From the NCBI RefSeq assembly GCF_002752635.1, contig NZ_AYTW01000013.1, forward strand, positions 1 to 64,000: a stretch of DNA of 64,000 nucleotides, written 5' to 3'. Both the position numbers and the translations under genes were made by a program. Origin of the DNA: Mesotoga sp. Brook.08.105.5.1. Lineage in GTDB: Bacteria; Thermotogota; Thermotogae; Petrotogales; Kosmotogaceae. The notes under the pieces are model-generated. The model saw nothing but the letters and a program-made list of their open reading frames with translations. It ran no database searches and was not told the origin of the DNA. This document shows positions 33,209 to 42,239 of the stretch, one piece after another. The number at the start of each line of letters is the position of its first letter. Within the stretch, counting starts at the first letter, position 1.

Positions 33209-34141
33209 ATGGATGGTCATGATGTTCTGACCTATTACTGTCTGGATAGGTGCAAGGGCTTTCTCTCTGAGAAAGTAGAGGTTACGCCTTATACTTATGA
33301 AGAAGAAGACCCAGGCCCTTACAGTCTTTCAGAGAGAGGCTTCGAAGATTATCTGGGGCGACAGTACCTTTCCGATTCGGACGAAGAGCTGCGGTTGGAT
33401 TTCTTCGAGAATTCGTTGCCGATCGAGGGCAAAGCCCCCGCCTGGCAGATAATGACCGTCTACTCTTATGAACCTGATTTTGGAATGGATAGAGACCTAA
33501 AGCTCTCTCCACTGCAAAGGTTTATGGGAAGCAGCGGAATGTGGCGACATGAAGAGTATCACATCATACTTCGCTTTGGCGAAGTGACAAAGAGATTTCT
33601 TCATTTCGATCAAATGAGCGAACTAGCTATGCAAAAGGGTGACAGGTACTGGGCTCTGAGATTTGCGGCCAGAGCAATTCACTATCTTGAAGACTGCGGA
33701 ACCCCGTACCACACCTCTCCGGGGACCCTCTTCGAAGTACTCAAGATTCCTTTTCTTTACAAGAGGCAGTTCAAGAAGATAAGCACATTCCACAAATTCC
33801 ACGACAGGTACTTAGGCTACCGGCTTTGGAGAGAGTACGGTACGTACATTGAAGAGATCAAGACCGCGGAGCCCAACGATCCAAAATCCCTAGAAGTCGT
33901 GGCTAAAACAACGAGAAGGGAAGCATTGCGGCTTCTTCCCGAGACCGAGCGATCAATCAAGACTTTGCTCGACGAGGACCCGCCGATGTTTTCCGGAATA
34001 GAGTGCTCAAAAGATTACTATGACATTCTGGTTGCTTGTAAAGATACAAGCGAACTTGACCGAATGAGCCGTAAAGTGCTGAAGAATACCTCTTCAGCTG
34101 TGAAGACATACCTGAAGCATCTTGACCAGAGGTTCTCTTAG
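33209..34141 (+). CDS. Zinc-dependent phospholipase C / P1 nuclease-like protein
   Basis: The 310-residue product carries the signature HYLEDCGTPYHTSP (HxxxDxxxPxH), which in zinc-dependent phospholipase C and S1/P1 nucleases supplies trinuclear zinc ligands. Further candidate ligands are RHEEYHI, FHKFHDRYLGY and DGHDVLTYYCL near the N terminus. No signal peptide is visible, which is unusual for this superfamily, so the product may be cytoplasmic. The start lies one base after the ABC ATPase stop, so it is the fourth gene of the transport operon. That suggests it acts on what the transporter imports, for example a phosphodiester. Function is inferred. Confidence 0.65.
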   Translation: MDGHDVLTYYCLDRCKGFLSEKVEVTPYTYEEEDPGPYSLSERGFEDYLGRQYLSDSDEELRLDFFENSLPIEGKAPAWQIMTVYSYEPDFGMDRDLKLSPLQRFMGSSGMWRHEEYHIILRFGEVTKRFLHFDQMSELAMQKGDRYWALRFAARAIHYLEDCGTPYHTSPGTLFEVLKIPFLYKRQFKKISTFHKFHDRYLGYRLWREYGTYIEEIKTAEPNDPKSLEVVAKTTRREALRLLPETERSIKTLLDEDPPMFSGIECSKDYYDILVACKDTSELDRMSRKVLKNTSSAVKTYLKHLDQRFS

Positions 34142-34195
34142 AAGATCCTTCGGGGAAAGAGCCAAGGCACAGAAAAGCCTCTGGGGACGCAAAGC

Positions 34196-34331
34196 TGCCT
34201 TCGGCAAGAGGCGAGGCCGACTACGTCGGGAGGTGACGCTTCTGCGCAGGAAGTGATTCTGGAATAAAACTTCAGACGCAAGGCCGGCAAGAACGGCCAG
34301 GTCGGAATGCTGCCTTCGGCAGGTGGCGAGG
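34196..34331. repeat. Intergenic hairpin array between convergent genes
   Basis: Successive short palindromes are joined by similar linkers: TGCC-TTC-GGCA (34196-34206), linker agaggcgagg, CCGAC-TAC-GTCGG (34217-34229), linker gaggtgacg, CTGCGCAG (34242-34249), linker gaagtgatt, a weaker stem, GGCCG...CGGCC (34282-34298), CTGCC-TTC-GGCAG (34310-34322), linker gtggcgagg. Linkers such as gaagtgatt are the reverse complement of the catcacttc linker in the array at 56557-56726, so both belong to one repeat family. It lies between the ends of two convergent genes and could stop transcription from both sides. Confidence 0.65.
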
Positions 34332-34374
34332 AATCAACAACGAACAACTTCATTCTTGAGAGAGTATCAGAGCT

Positions 34375-37300
34375 TTAGGATTTGAACTCAAATCCCTCGT
34401 CGAAGACTTCTAGGCAGACATTAACGACCTTTCTGTCGTAATACTTGCCCGAGTTTTGGATTATCTCTTCAAGGGCCTTGTCCATTCCCAGCGAAGCTCT
34501 GTATGGTCTGTGTGAAGACATAGCTTCAACAACATCGGCTACGGCGATTATTCGGGCTTCAATTCTAATATCGTCTCCCTTAAGTCCTCGAGGGTAACCC
34601 GAGCCGTCAAGCCTTTCATGATGCTGGAACACTATTTCCGCTATAGGCCACGGGAAATAGACTCCCTTAAGTATTTCGTAACCCTTTGCAGAATGCTCTC
34701 TAACAAGGTGATACTCGAGATCGTTAAGTCTCACGGGCTTTGTCAGTATTTCTGTCGGTACCGCACTCTTTCCTATGTCGTGAAGCAACGCGGCAACTCG
34801 AATCGATTCGATAATGTCCTTGTATTCATCATTATCTGAATATAGTCTTCGGGCAATAGCAACTGAAAGCTCACTCACCCGTTTCTGATGGCCGGAAGTG
34901 TATGGATCTCTCGCCTCGACAAGAGATGACAGTGTGTTTATTAGTGATTCAAGGCTTCTTTGAACCGACTCCTCTGATCTCTTTCTTTCGGTAATATCTA
35001 GAACAATCGCGACGAATACACGCTCATATTCGTCTTCATGTAGTTGAAGTCTCACTTCCACGGGATAGGCAGTTCCGTCTTTTCTGACATGCTCGGTCTC
35101 AAAGACTTCATAGGACATCGGGTCTTTTTTGAGTCTGTTCAGAACTTCCTCAAAAACTCCTCTATCCATCTTGAGTTGCAGATCCAGAGGAGTCATTTTA
35201 CGCAGTTCATCAAGAGTGTAACCCGAGTTTTCCGTAGCTCCTCTATTCGCTTGAAGGAAACGCAATGAGTCCGGGTCGAACAAATACATCTCATTGAACG
35301 AGAGATCTATGACACTCCCAAGCCTCTTAAGGGCCATTTCGGCAATCCTTCGACTTGTAATGTCCAGAGCGATAGCGGCGATCATCGGTTTGTCGCCTTC
35401 GGAAGGTATGGGGAATTTCTGTACATAGAGGATCTTCTCCTGACCGTCGGCAGCCATAATCCTTTCTTCCCTCACTATCTGTTCTCCATTCTGAGTTCGC
35501 AGGTCGTCGTCAAGTATATCTCTGCCTAGCTTTCCGGGGTAGTTTTCCTTCGGATCTCTTCCAATCCAGTCGTCCTTGAACCCGAACATCTTGCTTGCAA
35601 AATCGTTGAAGTATGTCATTCTCAAATTGCTGTCCGAAATGAATACCGCTCCGGGAAGTCTATCCATGAACAGAGAGAATCTTCTCTGGAGAAGTTTCTC
35701 GTTCTTCTCAAGCTTGAGCTTGTAGATTGCGTAAGAGATATCGTCGACTATTTCGGAGAAGAGCTCTCTTTCTTCCTTTGAAAGATAGAAACTTGCCTTA
35801 ATGACAACTGCCATGGCCCCCATGCAGTTGTCAGCAACTCTTAAGCCTTTTGCAAACACCGCAAGATCACCGGAGTCGCTAAATGTCAAGCACTTCTCGT
35901 GGTATTCCTTACTTTCGATCGAAATAACGCCTTCCCTTTCCATTGCCTCTCTCAGCATGGGAGGAATATGACCTGATTCTAAACTGGATTCTATTTCCAG
36001 CAGTTGAGATCTGCTGAAGCCCGAGGCGGCCCAGCTTGAAAGGTCCCCATTATTGGTCAACAGAATCATGCATCTCTCAAACCCTCTGGAGCCGGTCATC
36101 AACTCGGCACTCTTCTTTATGAGATCATCGATATCATTTTCGGTAACGATCAGACGATTAACTCTTCTAATTGAGGAAAGAACTCCGCTCTGGTGTTCTA
36201 GCTGAGCTTCAATTCTCATTGATGAAATGCCGAATGAGATGTCTTCAGCAAGCTCCTCCAAGAGTCGAACTTCCTCGCTATCAAAAGCGTCTTCATACTC
36301 CGAGTAAATCACCAGGCTGCCTATTACCCTCTTATCGACTAAAAGAGGGATTGCAACCGAGGCTTTCAGCCCGTACTTCAAAACAGTGTCTTTCCAAGGC
36401 AGATAATCGGGGGAACGATCAATACTCCTGGTAATAATGGTCATTCCGGTCTTAATAGCTTTTCCTATGGCACTTCTGCTCAGTTCGCTTTCATCCCAGG
36501 TAATTGCAACTTCAAACGGATAGTCCTTTGCCTTTCCGCTGACGGCAACCGGGTCAAGAGTCTTTTCTCCGGGCCTCTTAAAAGCTACCCAGGCAAGCGG
36601 GAAATCTCCAATCTTGGCGACGATATCACAAAGTCCATTGAGAAGAGATGCTTCTTCCTTTGCATGAATTAAGAACTCATTTGCCCTGAACATCAGTGTT
36701 AGCAACTTGTTGAGCCTTTGGAGTCTCATTTCGGCCGCTCTGTGCTGTGTTAGATCCGTATGGATCCCGACCATTCTCAAGGGTTCGCCGCTACCGTTCC
36801 TCGATACTACCTTTCCACTGTCGAGAACCCAGACAGACGAGCCGTCCTTCCCAATAAGCCTATACTCCAGCTGATAATTGGGTGTCTTGCCTGTAAGGCA
36901 TTTCTCCAGAAGAGACTCCACTTCAGCGAGATCTTCCGGATGAACTCTCTTCTTCCATTCCTCTACGCTACTGGAGATCTCTTCATCAGAGAAACCCAGC
37001 ATCTCCTTCCATCTTCTTGAGAAGAAAACGTGACCGGTCTTGATATTCCAATCCCACACACCTTCTTCCGAGGCGTCTATTGCAAAAGTCAACCTTTCTA
37101 GACTGTCCTTCATATCGTCCTGAATCGAGATTCTCTCTAGGGTATTTGAAAGAACCGAAGTCGCGGATAAGAGTAGCTTCCTCTCTTCTTTCAGGAAAGG
37201 TTCATCTTTGAAGAGTGATTCGTTGATAAGCGATACACTTACCTCTCCCATCTTCTTTCCATTTACGACTATGTCGGAAGAGATCGCCCTTTCGTTCGAC

Positions 37301-37533
37301 CAATTGTCTCCAGAATTCCAAATACTCCCGTTGAATTCGATTCTTATAGATACTTGATCGGTGAACCTGAATCCTTTGGGAAGCTGATCAATTAACAGAC
37401 CGACCGCTTCATTTGCCGTCGAGGATCCGTGAAGCGCGCTGGAGATCTTGTAGATACAATCCAGTTCTTTCATTTGCTCCTGAAGAGCGAGGATGGATTT
37501 CGCCAGTTTGTCGCTACCTTCTTCAATCGTCAC
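34375..37533 (-). CDS. Multi-domain PAS/GAF sensor with HD-GYP cyclic-di-GMP phosphodiesterase
   Basis: The 1052-residue protein has no obvious membrane segment. From the N terminus it holds a probable degenerate GAF region (about 1-150) and PAS (about 155-275; EEGVWDWNIKTGHVFFSRRWKEMLGFSDEE). GAF (about 300-440; ASVAIPLLVDKRVIGSLVIYSE), a second GAF (about 455-610), PAS (about 620-740) and PAS (about 745-865) follow. The C-terminal HD-GYP (about 880-1052) shows LLHDIGKSAVPTEIL, HHERLDGSGYPRGLKGDDI and ARIIAVADVVEAMSSHRPYR. All catalytic HD-GYP residues are present, so it should hydrolyse cyclic di-GMP in response to cytoplasmic signals. It starts with GTG. Confidence 0.92.
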   Translation of the reverse strand: MTIEEGSDKLAKSILALQEQMKELDCIYKISSALHGSSTANEAVGLLIDQLPKGFRFTDQVSIRIEFNGSIWNSGDNWSNERAISSDIVVNGKKMGEVSVSLINESLFKDEPFLKEERKLLLSATSVLSNTLERISIQDDMKDSLERLTFAIDASEEGVWDWNIKTGHVFFSRRWKEMLGFSDEEISSSVEEWKKRVHPEDLAEVESLLEKCLTGKTPNYQLEYRLIGKDGSSVWVLDSGKVVSRNGSGEPLRMVGIHTDLTQHRAAEMRLQRLNKLLTLMFRANEFLIHAKEEASLLNGLCDIVAKIGDFPLAWVAFKRPGEKTLDPVAVSGKAKDYPFEVAITWDESELSRSAIGKAIKTGMTIITRSIDRSPDYLPWKDTVLKYGLKASVAIPLLVDKRVIGSLVIYSEYEDAFDSEEVRLLEELAEDISFGISSMRIEAQLEHQSGVLSSIRRVNRLIVTENDIDDLIKKSAELMTGSRGFERCMILLTNNGDLSSWAASGFSRSQLLEIESSLESGHIPPMLREAMEREGVISIESKEYHEKCLTFSDSGDLAVFAKGLRVADNCMGAMAVVIKASFYLSKEERELFSEIVDDISYAIYKLKLEKNEKLLQRRFSLFMDRLPGAVFISDSNLRMTYFNDFASKMFGFKDDWIGRDPKENYPGKLGRDILDDDLRTQNGEQIVREERIMAADGQEKILYVQKFPIPSEGDKPMIAAIALDITSRRIAEMALKRLGSVIDLSFNEMYLFDPDSLRFLQANRGATENSGYTLDELRKMTPLDLQLKMDRGVFEEVLNRLKKDPMSYEVFETEHVRKDGTAYPVEVRLQLHEDEYERVFVAIVLDITERKRSEESVQRSLESLINTLSSLVEARDPYTSGHQKRVSELSVAIARRLYSDNDEYKDIIESIRVAALLHDIGKSAVPTEILTKPVRLNDLEYHLVREHSAKGYEILKGVYFPWPIAEIVFQHHERLDGSGYPRGLKGDDIRIEARIIAVADVVEAMSSHRPYRASLGMDKALEEIIQNSGKYYDRKVVNVCLEVFDEGFEFKS

Positions 37534-37684
37534 ATAAACGCCTCGCTCTGCAGTAGTCTAGAATCATTCTAGCATTAAACAGCCAGGCAACAAAAGGTTA
37601 TGATGACAACGAAAATAACCGTCCCGAAGAGTGCGGGACGATGAATAAGTGTTTGCAGAAAGCATCACTACTAAGGGTATTCAA

Positions 37685-38320
37685 TCACTCGGATCTAGAG
37701 TATGTTATTGACAGTTTAGGACACTTTTCCTTGCACTTGAGGCAAACGAGGCACTCTGAATTGTCTATCTTCATTCCATCACTCTCTTTTTCTATGGCGC
37801 TAACGGGGCAGACCTTCTGGCAGATTCCGCAGGATACGCATGAAGGTTTGTCAATCTTCATACCGAAAAACGGTTTCTTCGAGAAAAACGTTAGTAGCGT
37901 CCCAAAGGGACACATGTACCTGTGCCAGAACTCCTCCTCAAATATCAGAGTAACCAATACCGAAAACACTGTGATGTAAAGAAGGAGATTGATCTTGATT
38001 TTGAAAACCCTAACCGCAATCATAAGCACCACAAAGAGTATCAGAATCGTCCATCTGAATACGCCGTTCTTGAATATCGCCGGCGTTCTTAGCCTCTTCA
38101 GCCTCAATTTCGCATACAACCAGTCTATTGGTCTGAACAGGGTCTCCATGGGGCAGATCCATCCACAATAGACTCTCCCCAGAAAGAGAGCTCCCAGAAG
38201 TCCAACGCCGAATATCAAGAACCATCTCTGCAAATCCCTGTTTCGCAGCAAGAATACGAAGAGAGCGAGAAAAAGGACCTCCACGATAACTCTTAGTGTT
38301 GCAGCTTTTTTGCTAGACAT
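37685..38320 (-). CDS. NapH-like membrane ferredoxin (4Fe-4S)
   Basis: The 211-residue product has about five membrane helices with two CxxxCP-type motifs (RVYCGWICPMETLF and HRYMCPFGTLLTFF), as in NapH/NosR/CcoG proteins. The C-terminal dicluster ferredoxin part has CVSCGICQKVCPVSAIE and CLVCLKCKEKCP. It probably moves electrons between membrane carriers and a partner, but no nitrate, nitrous oxide or copper-oxidase genes are adjacent. I chose ATG 38320 because AAAGGAGAG lies 8 bases upstream; alternative ATGs exist at 38326 and 38338. A loose stem CGTCCC/GGGACG near 37620-37641 may end the transcript. Confidence 0.88.
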   Translation of the reverse strand: MSSKKAATLRVIVEVLFLALFVFLLRNRDLQRWFLIFGVGLLGALFLGRVYCGWICPMETLFRPIDWLYAKLRLKRLRTPAIFKNGVFRWTILILFVVLMIAVRVFKIKINLLLYITVFSVLVTLIFEEEFWHRYMCPFGTLLTFFSKKPFFGMKIDKPSCVSCGICQKVCPVSAIEKESDGMKIDNSECLVCLKCKEKCPKLSITYSRSE

Positions 38321-38462
38321 AATCATCTCTCCTTTCATTCAGAGTCTATAGCAAACAGAGAGTCAAGTACGTGACATAAGTCACGAACTCGGTATTGTCA
38401 GTCGAAATCGAATTCAAGCTGGTATAGTCTTCTATATATCCGTAAATGCGGGGGGTGTTTCT

Positions 38463-39242
38463 TTGAAGAAGATCGAAGGAAGTGAATGGAAGAGACTCCT
38501 TCCTTTTCTGTACAGAAACAAGGAGTTCAACATGTTCATTATTGGAGATATCGAGAATACGAGTTCCGATTCAGAGCATATGGAGATATTCCTCGATGGA
38601 GATCTAGACGACCCGAAAGGTGTCCTCCTTCGTTACTACAAGTTCTTCATTCTAGCCGATTCCAGTAGAATGGATTTTCGAGAAGCTGCAGGTATCATAA
38701 AGAGGGATGTTCGGGCAATGATGCTTACCGGAAGCGTATACGGGATAGACAAAATGGTTCCGTATCTTAGTGGGATGTGTGAGGAAGAGGACGCTCTGCG
38801 TTTTGCCGTCATGAAGGAACCCAACCTTGTCGAGTCTGTATTTGAAGTGAGAAGAGCAACGATGAAGGATGCCGCAAAGCTTCTGGAATTTCTTTGCTCA
38901 GTAGAAGAGTTTCATGCTACGGAAGAAGAGTCTTTCATGGCTACACTTAGAGATGGAAGTACCCGTAGATATATAATAGAAGAAGATAGTGAGATCCTGG
39001 CTACGGCTGCCAGTACTTCCGAGAGTTGCGATATGGCGATGATCATTGCAGTTGCAACTAGGAAGGACCATAGAGGGCGAGGCCTGGCATCGGCAGTAGT
39101 ATCCAGACTCTGCGGGGATCTCCTTGCCGAAGGAAAGACTCCCTGTCTGCTCTACGACAATCCTGATACGGGTAGAATCTACAATCGACTTGGATTCAGG
39201 GAGATCGGGGAGTTAAAGACGCTAAGATTTAAGAAACCATAG
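38463..39242 (+). CDS. GNAT-family N-acetyltransferase (FR47-like)
   Basis: The 259-residue product has an unusual N-terminal domain (about 1-125) and a C-terminal GNAT domain: EVRRATMKDAAKLLEFL, MIIAVATRKDHRGRGLASAVVSRLC (acetyl-CoA loop) and LLYDNPDTGRIYNRLGFREIGELKTLRF. The FR47-like layout points to acylation of small molecules or peptides, substrate unknown. The TTG at 38463 follows GGGGGTG. It has its own promoter region (38339-38462) shared divergently with the NapH-like gene. Confidence 0.83.
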   Translation: MKKIEGSEWKRLLPFLYRNKEFNMFIIGDIENTSSDSEHMEIFLDGDLDDPKGVLLRYYKFFILADSSRMDFREAAGIIKRDVRAMMLTGSVYGIDKMVPYLSGMCEEEDALRFAVMKEPNLVESVFEVRRATMKDAAKLLEFLCSVEEFHATEEESFMATLRDGSTRRYIIEEDSEILATAASTSESCDMAMIIAVATRKDHRGRGLASAVVSRLCGDLLAEGKTPCLLYDNPDTGRIYNRLGFREIGELKTLRFKKP

Positions 39243-39248
39243 ATTCAT

Positions 39249-39714
39249 TTAGAAATCGATTACTAGACCTACTTGACCCATCGGGACGAAGCTGGTTTCT
39301 GGAGAAATGATTCTTTGAACTACGTTCAGGTTCAATCCTAGCTGGGATCCGGCCTTAAGTCCAGGTGAGATATTTCATTTCGTTTCCACAAGCACGCCCA
39401 GAACTGCTGCGAGACTAAACGATTCGGAGATGATCGCTTCCAGGCAACCTCTCATAAGCGCTGAAACTTCCATTCTATCCTTTCGTAGCATTATCGATGA
39501 GCAACTGTATCCCCCTGTGAAAGAAAAAGGCCAGGGGCTGCCGGTCCGAATATCGTGATCGGCGGTATGCTCCAAATCCAAAGCAAAGACCAGAATCCAT
39601 CTCAAAGGACAGACCGAATATTGAGAGACCTTCAATCCCCATCCTCAACGTAAGCCCCGGAAGTAACGAAATGAAAAGGAGAATCGCAATAATCGAAGCG
39701 AGAACTTTCCGCAT
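39249..39714 (-). pseudogene. Broken small outer-membrane beta-barrel-like protein
   Basis: ATG 39714 follows a strong GGGAGGTG site and opens with a signal peptide (VLASIIAILLFISLLPG) and RMGIEGLSIFGLSFEMDSGLCFGFG. Homologous reading is then lost by frameshift. A second frame gives FSLAAVLGVLVETK, a TGA at 39375-39377, and then LKAGSQLGLNLNVVQRIISPETSF...GQVGLVIDF ending at 39249. The alternating hydrophobic pattern and terminal Phe are typical of outer-membrane beta barrels. At least one frameshift and one in-frame stop are present. The intact protein would have been about 150 residues. Confidence 0.6.
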
Positions 39715-39840
39715 GATCCACCTCCCTTCTTCGGGAAGATTATATTGTTTTGTCTTTCATAAATAGCCTCATCTTGTACACAGATGATCGGCAGGTTGAT
39801 GATAAAATCTTACTAGTGACAAAGAGTGAGGTGTGAGTTG

Positions 39841-40254
39841 ATGGAGCATGGCAAGATATCGCCTAAGGAAGTAGTTGAGATCTTCTTTGACAGTTATAGA
39901 AATCACGATCTCGAGTCAATCGAATCGCTATGCTGTGCTGATATTACCTATGTGAATCCCGAAGGGCTCGTAAGTAATGGGAAGGGTGAGTTTCTTGAGC
40001 TTCTGGAAAAGGAGTTTGATTCATTTGGGGTTCTCTTTGAGCCGATATCTTGGGAAGTTACAGTTGAAAGAACCTCGTTCTGTTTTGTTTCATGGAAACG
40101 AGGTATGAAAATCGCAAGAAAAGCTGCATTCAGGAGAGTAGAGATATTCGGTTCGGCACTTGTTGTGAAAGCAGATGGCAAGTGGCAACTGATGCACTTC
40201 CAGCATGGCTTCACAAGTTCTTACTCCGGCCTTCTGAAAGCCAAGAAGAAGTGA
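39841..40254 (+). CDS. SnoaL/NTF2-like protein
   Basis: The 137-residue product has the NTF2-like cone fold pattern: VVEIFFDSYRNHDLESIESLCCADITYVNPEG at the start, ELLEKEFDSFG in the middle and strands SWEVTVERTSFCFVSW, GSALVVKADGKWQLMHFQHGF at the end. Such proteins are small ligand-binding or isomerase-like domains with diverse roles, so function cannot be stated. ATG 39841 with a GAGGTG site upstream is preferred over an in-frame GTG-type start at 39826. It stands alone before the MFS pseudogene. Confidence 0.7.
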   Translation: MEHGKISPKEVVEIFFDSYRNHDLESIESLCCADITYVNPEGLVSNGKGEFLELLEKEFDSFGVLFEPISWEVTVERTSFCFVSWKRGMKIARKAAFRRVEIFGSALVVKADGKWQLMHFQHGFTSSYSGLLKAKKK

Positions 40255-40375
40255 CTGCAATCTCACGGATCGCTTTTTCTCGCTAAGGATAGTACATCTA
40301 AGTGATTTTCGGCACTACGAACCGACTAAACAGATCTGCCCGGCAATTAGCATCATTTATCAGGAGGACAAATCT

Positions 40376-41634
40376 GTGGAAAACGACAGGAAAGCCTAAC
40401 TCGTAGTCTTTAGTGGTTTGGGGTCAATTTGACTCTCGGGGTCCTTTATTCGTGGGGAATTATCTCAGCGGCCTTGATAGACGACTTCAACTGGACAGCA
40501 ACGCAGACTCAGATTCCTTATATGCTTGCTTCAGCGGTCTTTGCTTTAAGCATGATTCCAGGAGGAAAGCTGCAGGATAGATTCGGTCCAAAGCCAGTTC
40601 TTTTCGTATCCTCACTTCTTGCGGGGATGGGTTTTATCTTCTCGGGGATGAATCTTACCGTAGCCGGGTTAACCTTCTTTTTCGGGTTCGTGTTCGGGCT
40701 TGCGATGGGATTTGGCTATTCGTAGCCAACACCGGTCGTGGTCAAGTGGTTTCATCCCGATCACAGAGGGCTGATATCAGGTATTGTTGTTAGCGGTTTT
40801 GGATTGGCACCTGTGTATATAGCGCCGCTGACTTCGAGCCTCATTGCTATGTTTGGACTGCCGACGGCTTTGGTGATTCTTGGTGTTCTCTTCTTTCTGA
40901 TTCTGATTGTCTTTTCCTTCACCTTCCTAATCTCCAACCCTTCCGATGGTGTGGAAAAGGTAAAACTTAAGAAGAAGCCTAGAAGAACCCATAGGCTGGC
41001 GACAAAGGATTACTCATTGTCCGAAATGATGAAGACACCGCAGTTCTATATTTAGTGGACCATGTTCTTCTTTGGTACGTTTGCAGGACTGCTCATTATC
41101 GGTCAGATGTCGAAGATAGGGCTAGAGCAGGCATCAATTAGCAATGGATTTCTGCTGGTGGTTGTTTATGCGATTTTCAATTTCATTGGCCGGGTAACTT
41201 GGGGCACGATATCTGATTATATTGGAAGAACGGCCACCCTATTCACTATGTTTGCCATTCAGGCTCTCATATACTTCCTTTTCAGTTCATTCACCAACCC
41301 TGTTGCTCTGTTGATAGGGAAGAGCGTTGTGGGATTCACTTTTGGCGGAATGCTCGCAATCTTTCCGGTTGTAACTGCCGATTTCTACGGTGTGAAGAAT
41401 CTTGGACTGAATTACGGGGTAATGATAACGGCCTGGGGTGTAGGTGGAGTCATCGGCCCTTTGCTAGGTGGGATTGCGCGCGACCTTACGGGTGGATACG
41501 GGATAAGTTACTTGGTCTCAGCGGTTCTGAGTGTTTTGGGTGCAGTGCTAAGTCTTATAATCAGACATCCAGAAGCAGAAGACCGCAAGGGACGTTTGGG
41601 GGAACCGGATGGTAAAACGGGTGGAAGCACTTGA
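40376..41634 (+). pseudogene. Broken MFS transporter (oxalate/formate antiporter family)
   Basis: GTG 40376 has a strong AGGAGG site and begins ENDRKA, then TAA at 40397. The same frame runs LVVFSGLG, after which a frameshift near 40420 leads to NLTLGVLYSWGIISAALIDDFNW. That frame continues to 41634 with two TAG stops (40723-40725 after FGYS and 41053-41055 after PQFYI). Between and after the stops, the twelve-helix OFA-type MFS protein is intact: GGKLQDRFGPKPVLF, VKWFHPDHRGLISGIVV, GRVTWGTISDYIGR. Three stops plus one frameshift make this a genuine pseudogene. The last portion overlaps the next gene. Confidence 0.9.
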
Positions 41635-41959
41635 GAAGATCAGGAAGACTCTGGCCGTCCTATCGGACGACGTTCAGTGGAAACTAGATGACATCGTCCT
41701 AACGATAGGAGATCTCATAGATGCGGAAAGAGAGATAAAGGTGGATTCTCTGAGAAAGATAGCAGCGATGAGTTCCCACAGGAGAAGACTTCTAAGCTAT
41801 TACCTGATGGCTGTCGAAGAGAGAAATTCTTTTCTGAAGCAGAGAATTGAAGACTTATGGCAAGTAGAAGACAATGAGCTTCAGGAGGTTATCGAGGATC
41901 TTCAAGAACTGTTCAGAGATTCTCAAGACATGAAGAACGAACCTCCAGCTGGAGACTAG
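41609..41959 (+). CDS. Small helical protein, function unknown
   Basis: The 116-residue product is acidic and predicted all-helical (EALEKIRKTLAVLSDDVQWKLDDIVLTIGDLIDAE, HRRRLLSYYLMAVEERNSFLKQRIEDLW, DNELQEVIEDLQELFRDSQD). No family is recognised. It starts inside the end of the MFS pseudogene with a GGGGGAA site upstream and ends in a 4-base overlap with the convergent csoR gene. The operon partner is dead, yet this frame is intact, so it may have an independent role. Confidence 0.55.
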   Translation: MVKRVEALEKIRKTLAVLSDDVQWKLDDIVLTIGDLIDAEREIKVDSLRKIAAMSSHRRRLLSYYLMAVEERNSFLKQRIEDLWQVEDNELQEVIEDLQELFRDSQDMKNEPPAGD

Positions 41960-42237
41960 AGGCTCTTCTCTATATATTTCATGAGTGTTTCCAGCTCCGC
42001 TATCTTCTCTTCAATATTGCCGGAAACCACTGCTTCTCTTATGCAGGTTTCGATATGCTTGTTTACAACTGTTGTGTTTGCCTTTTTGAGGAGCGAGATG
42101 ACAGCGAGAAGCTGAGTGGAAATATCTATGCAGTATCTCTCTTCTTCTATCATCTTGATTATGCCGTCTATCTGACCTCTGGCAGTCTTAAGAATCTTGA
42201 GAGCCCCGTCGTGTTTGTGATGAGAATGTGTATTCAT
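41956..42237 (-). CDS. csoR: CsoR-type copper-sensing transcriptional repressor
   Basis: The 93-residue all-helical product belongs to the CsoR/FrmR (DUF156) family. The copper(I) ligands of CsoR are visible as Cys in EERYCIDISTQLLAV and His plus Cys in VVNKHIETCIREAV (C-H-C). This pattern fits copper sensing more than nickel, formaldehyde or persulfide sensing. A His-rich N terminus (HSHHKHDG) may also bind metal. It is the last gene of the copper operon and probably represses it at the GC-rich palindrome at 45118-45141. Confidence 0.9.
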   Translation of the reverse strand: MNTHSHHKHDGALKILKTARGQIDGIIKMIEEERYCIDISTQLLAVISLLKKANTTVVNKHIETCIREAVVSGNIEEKIAELETLMKYIEKSL

Positions 42238-42239
42238 AA

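Noticed and set aside
34150-34332. Possible tandem cyclic-di-GMP-I riboswitch (gggacgcaaagc-like segments near an HD-GYP gene)
   Set aside because: Only a short acgcaaagc match is seen. The tetraloop-receptor parts are missing, no gene follows on the same strand, and the segment is better explained as a hairpin array.
40376-41634. TAG recoding (for example pyrrolysine) to explain the MFS stops
   Set aside because: The gene also has a TAA and a frameshift, and intact genes in the window (for example the transposase) use TAG as a normal stop.
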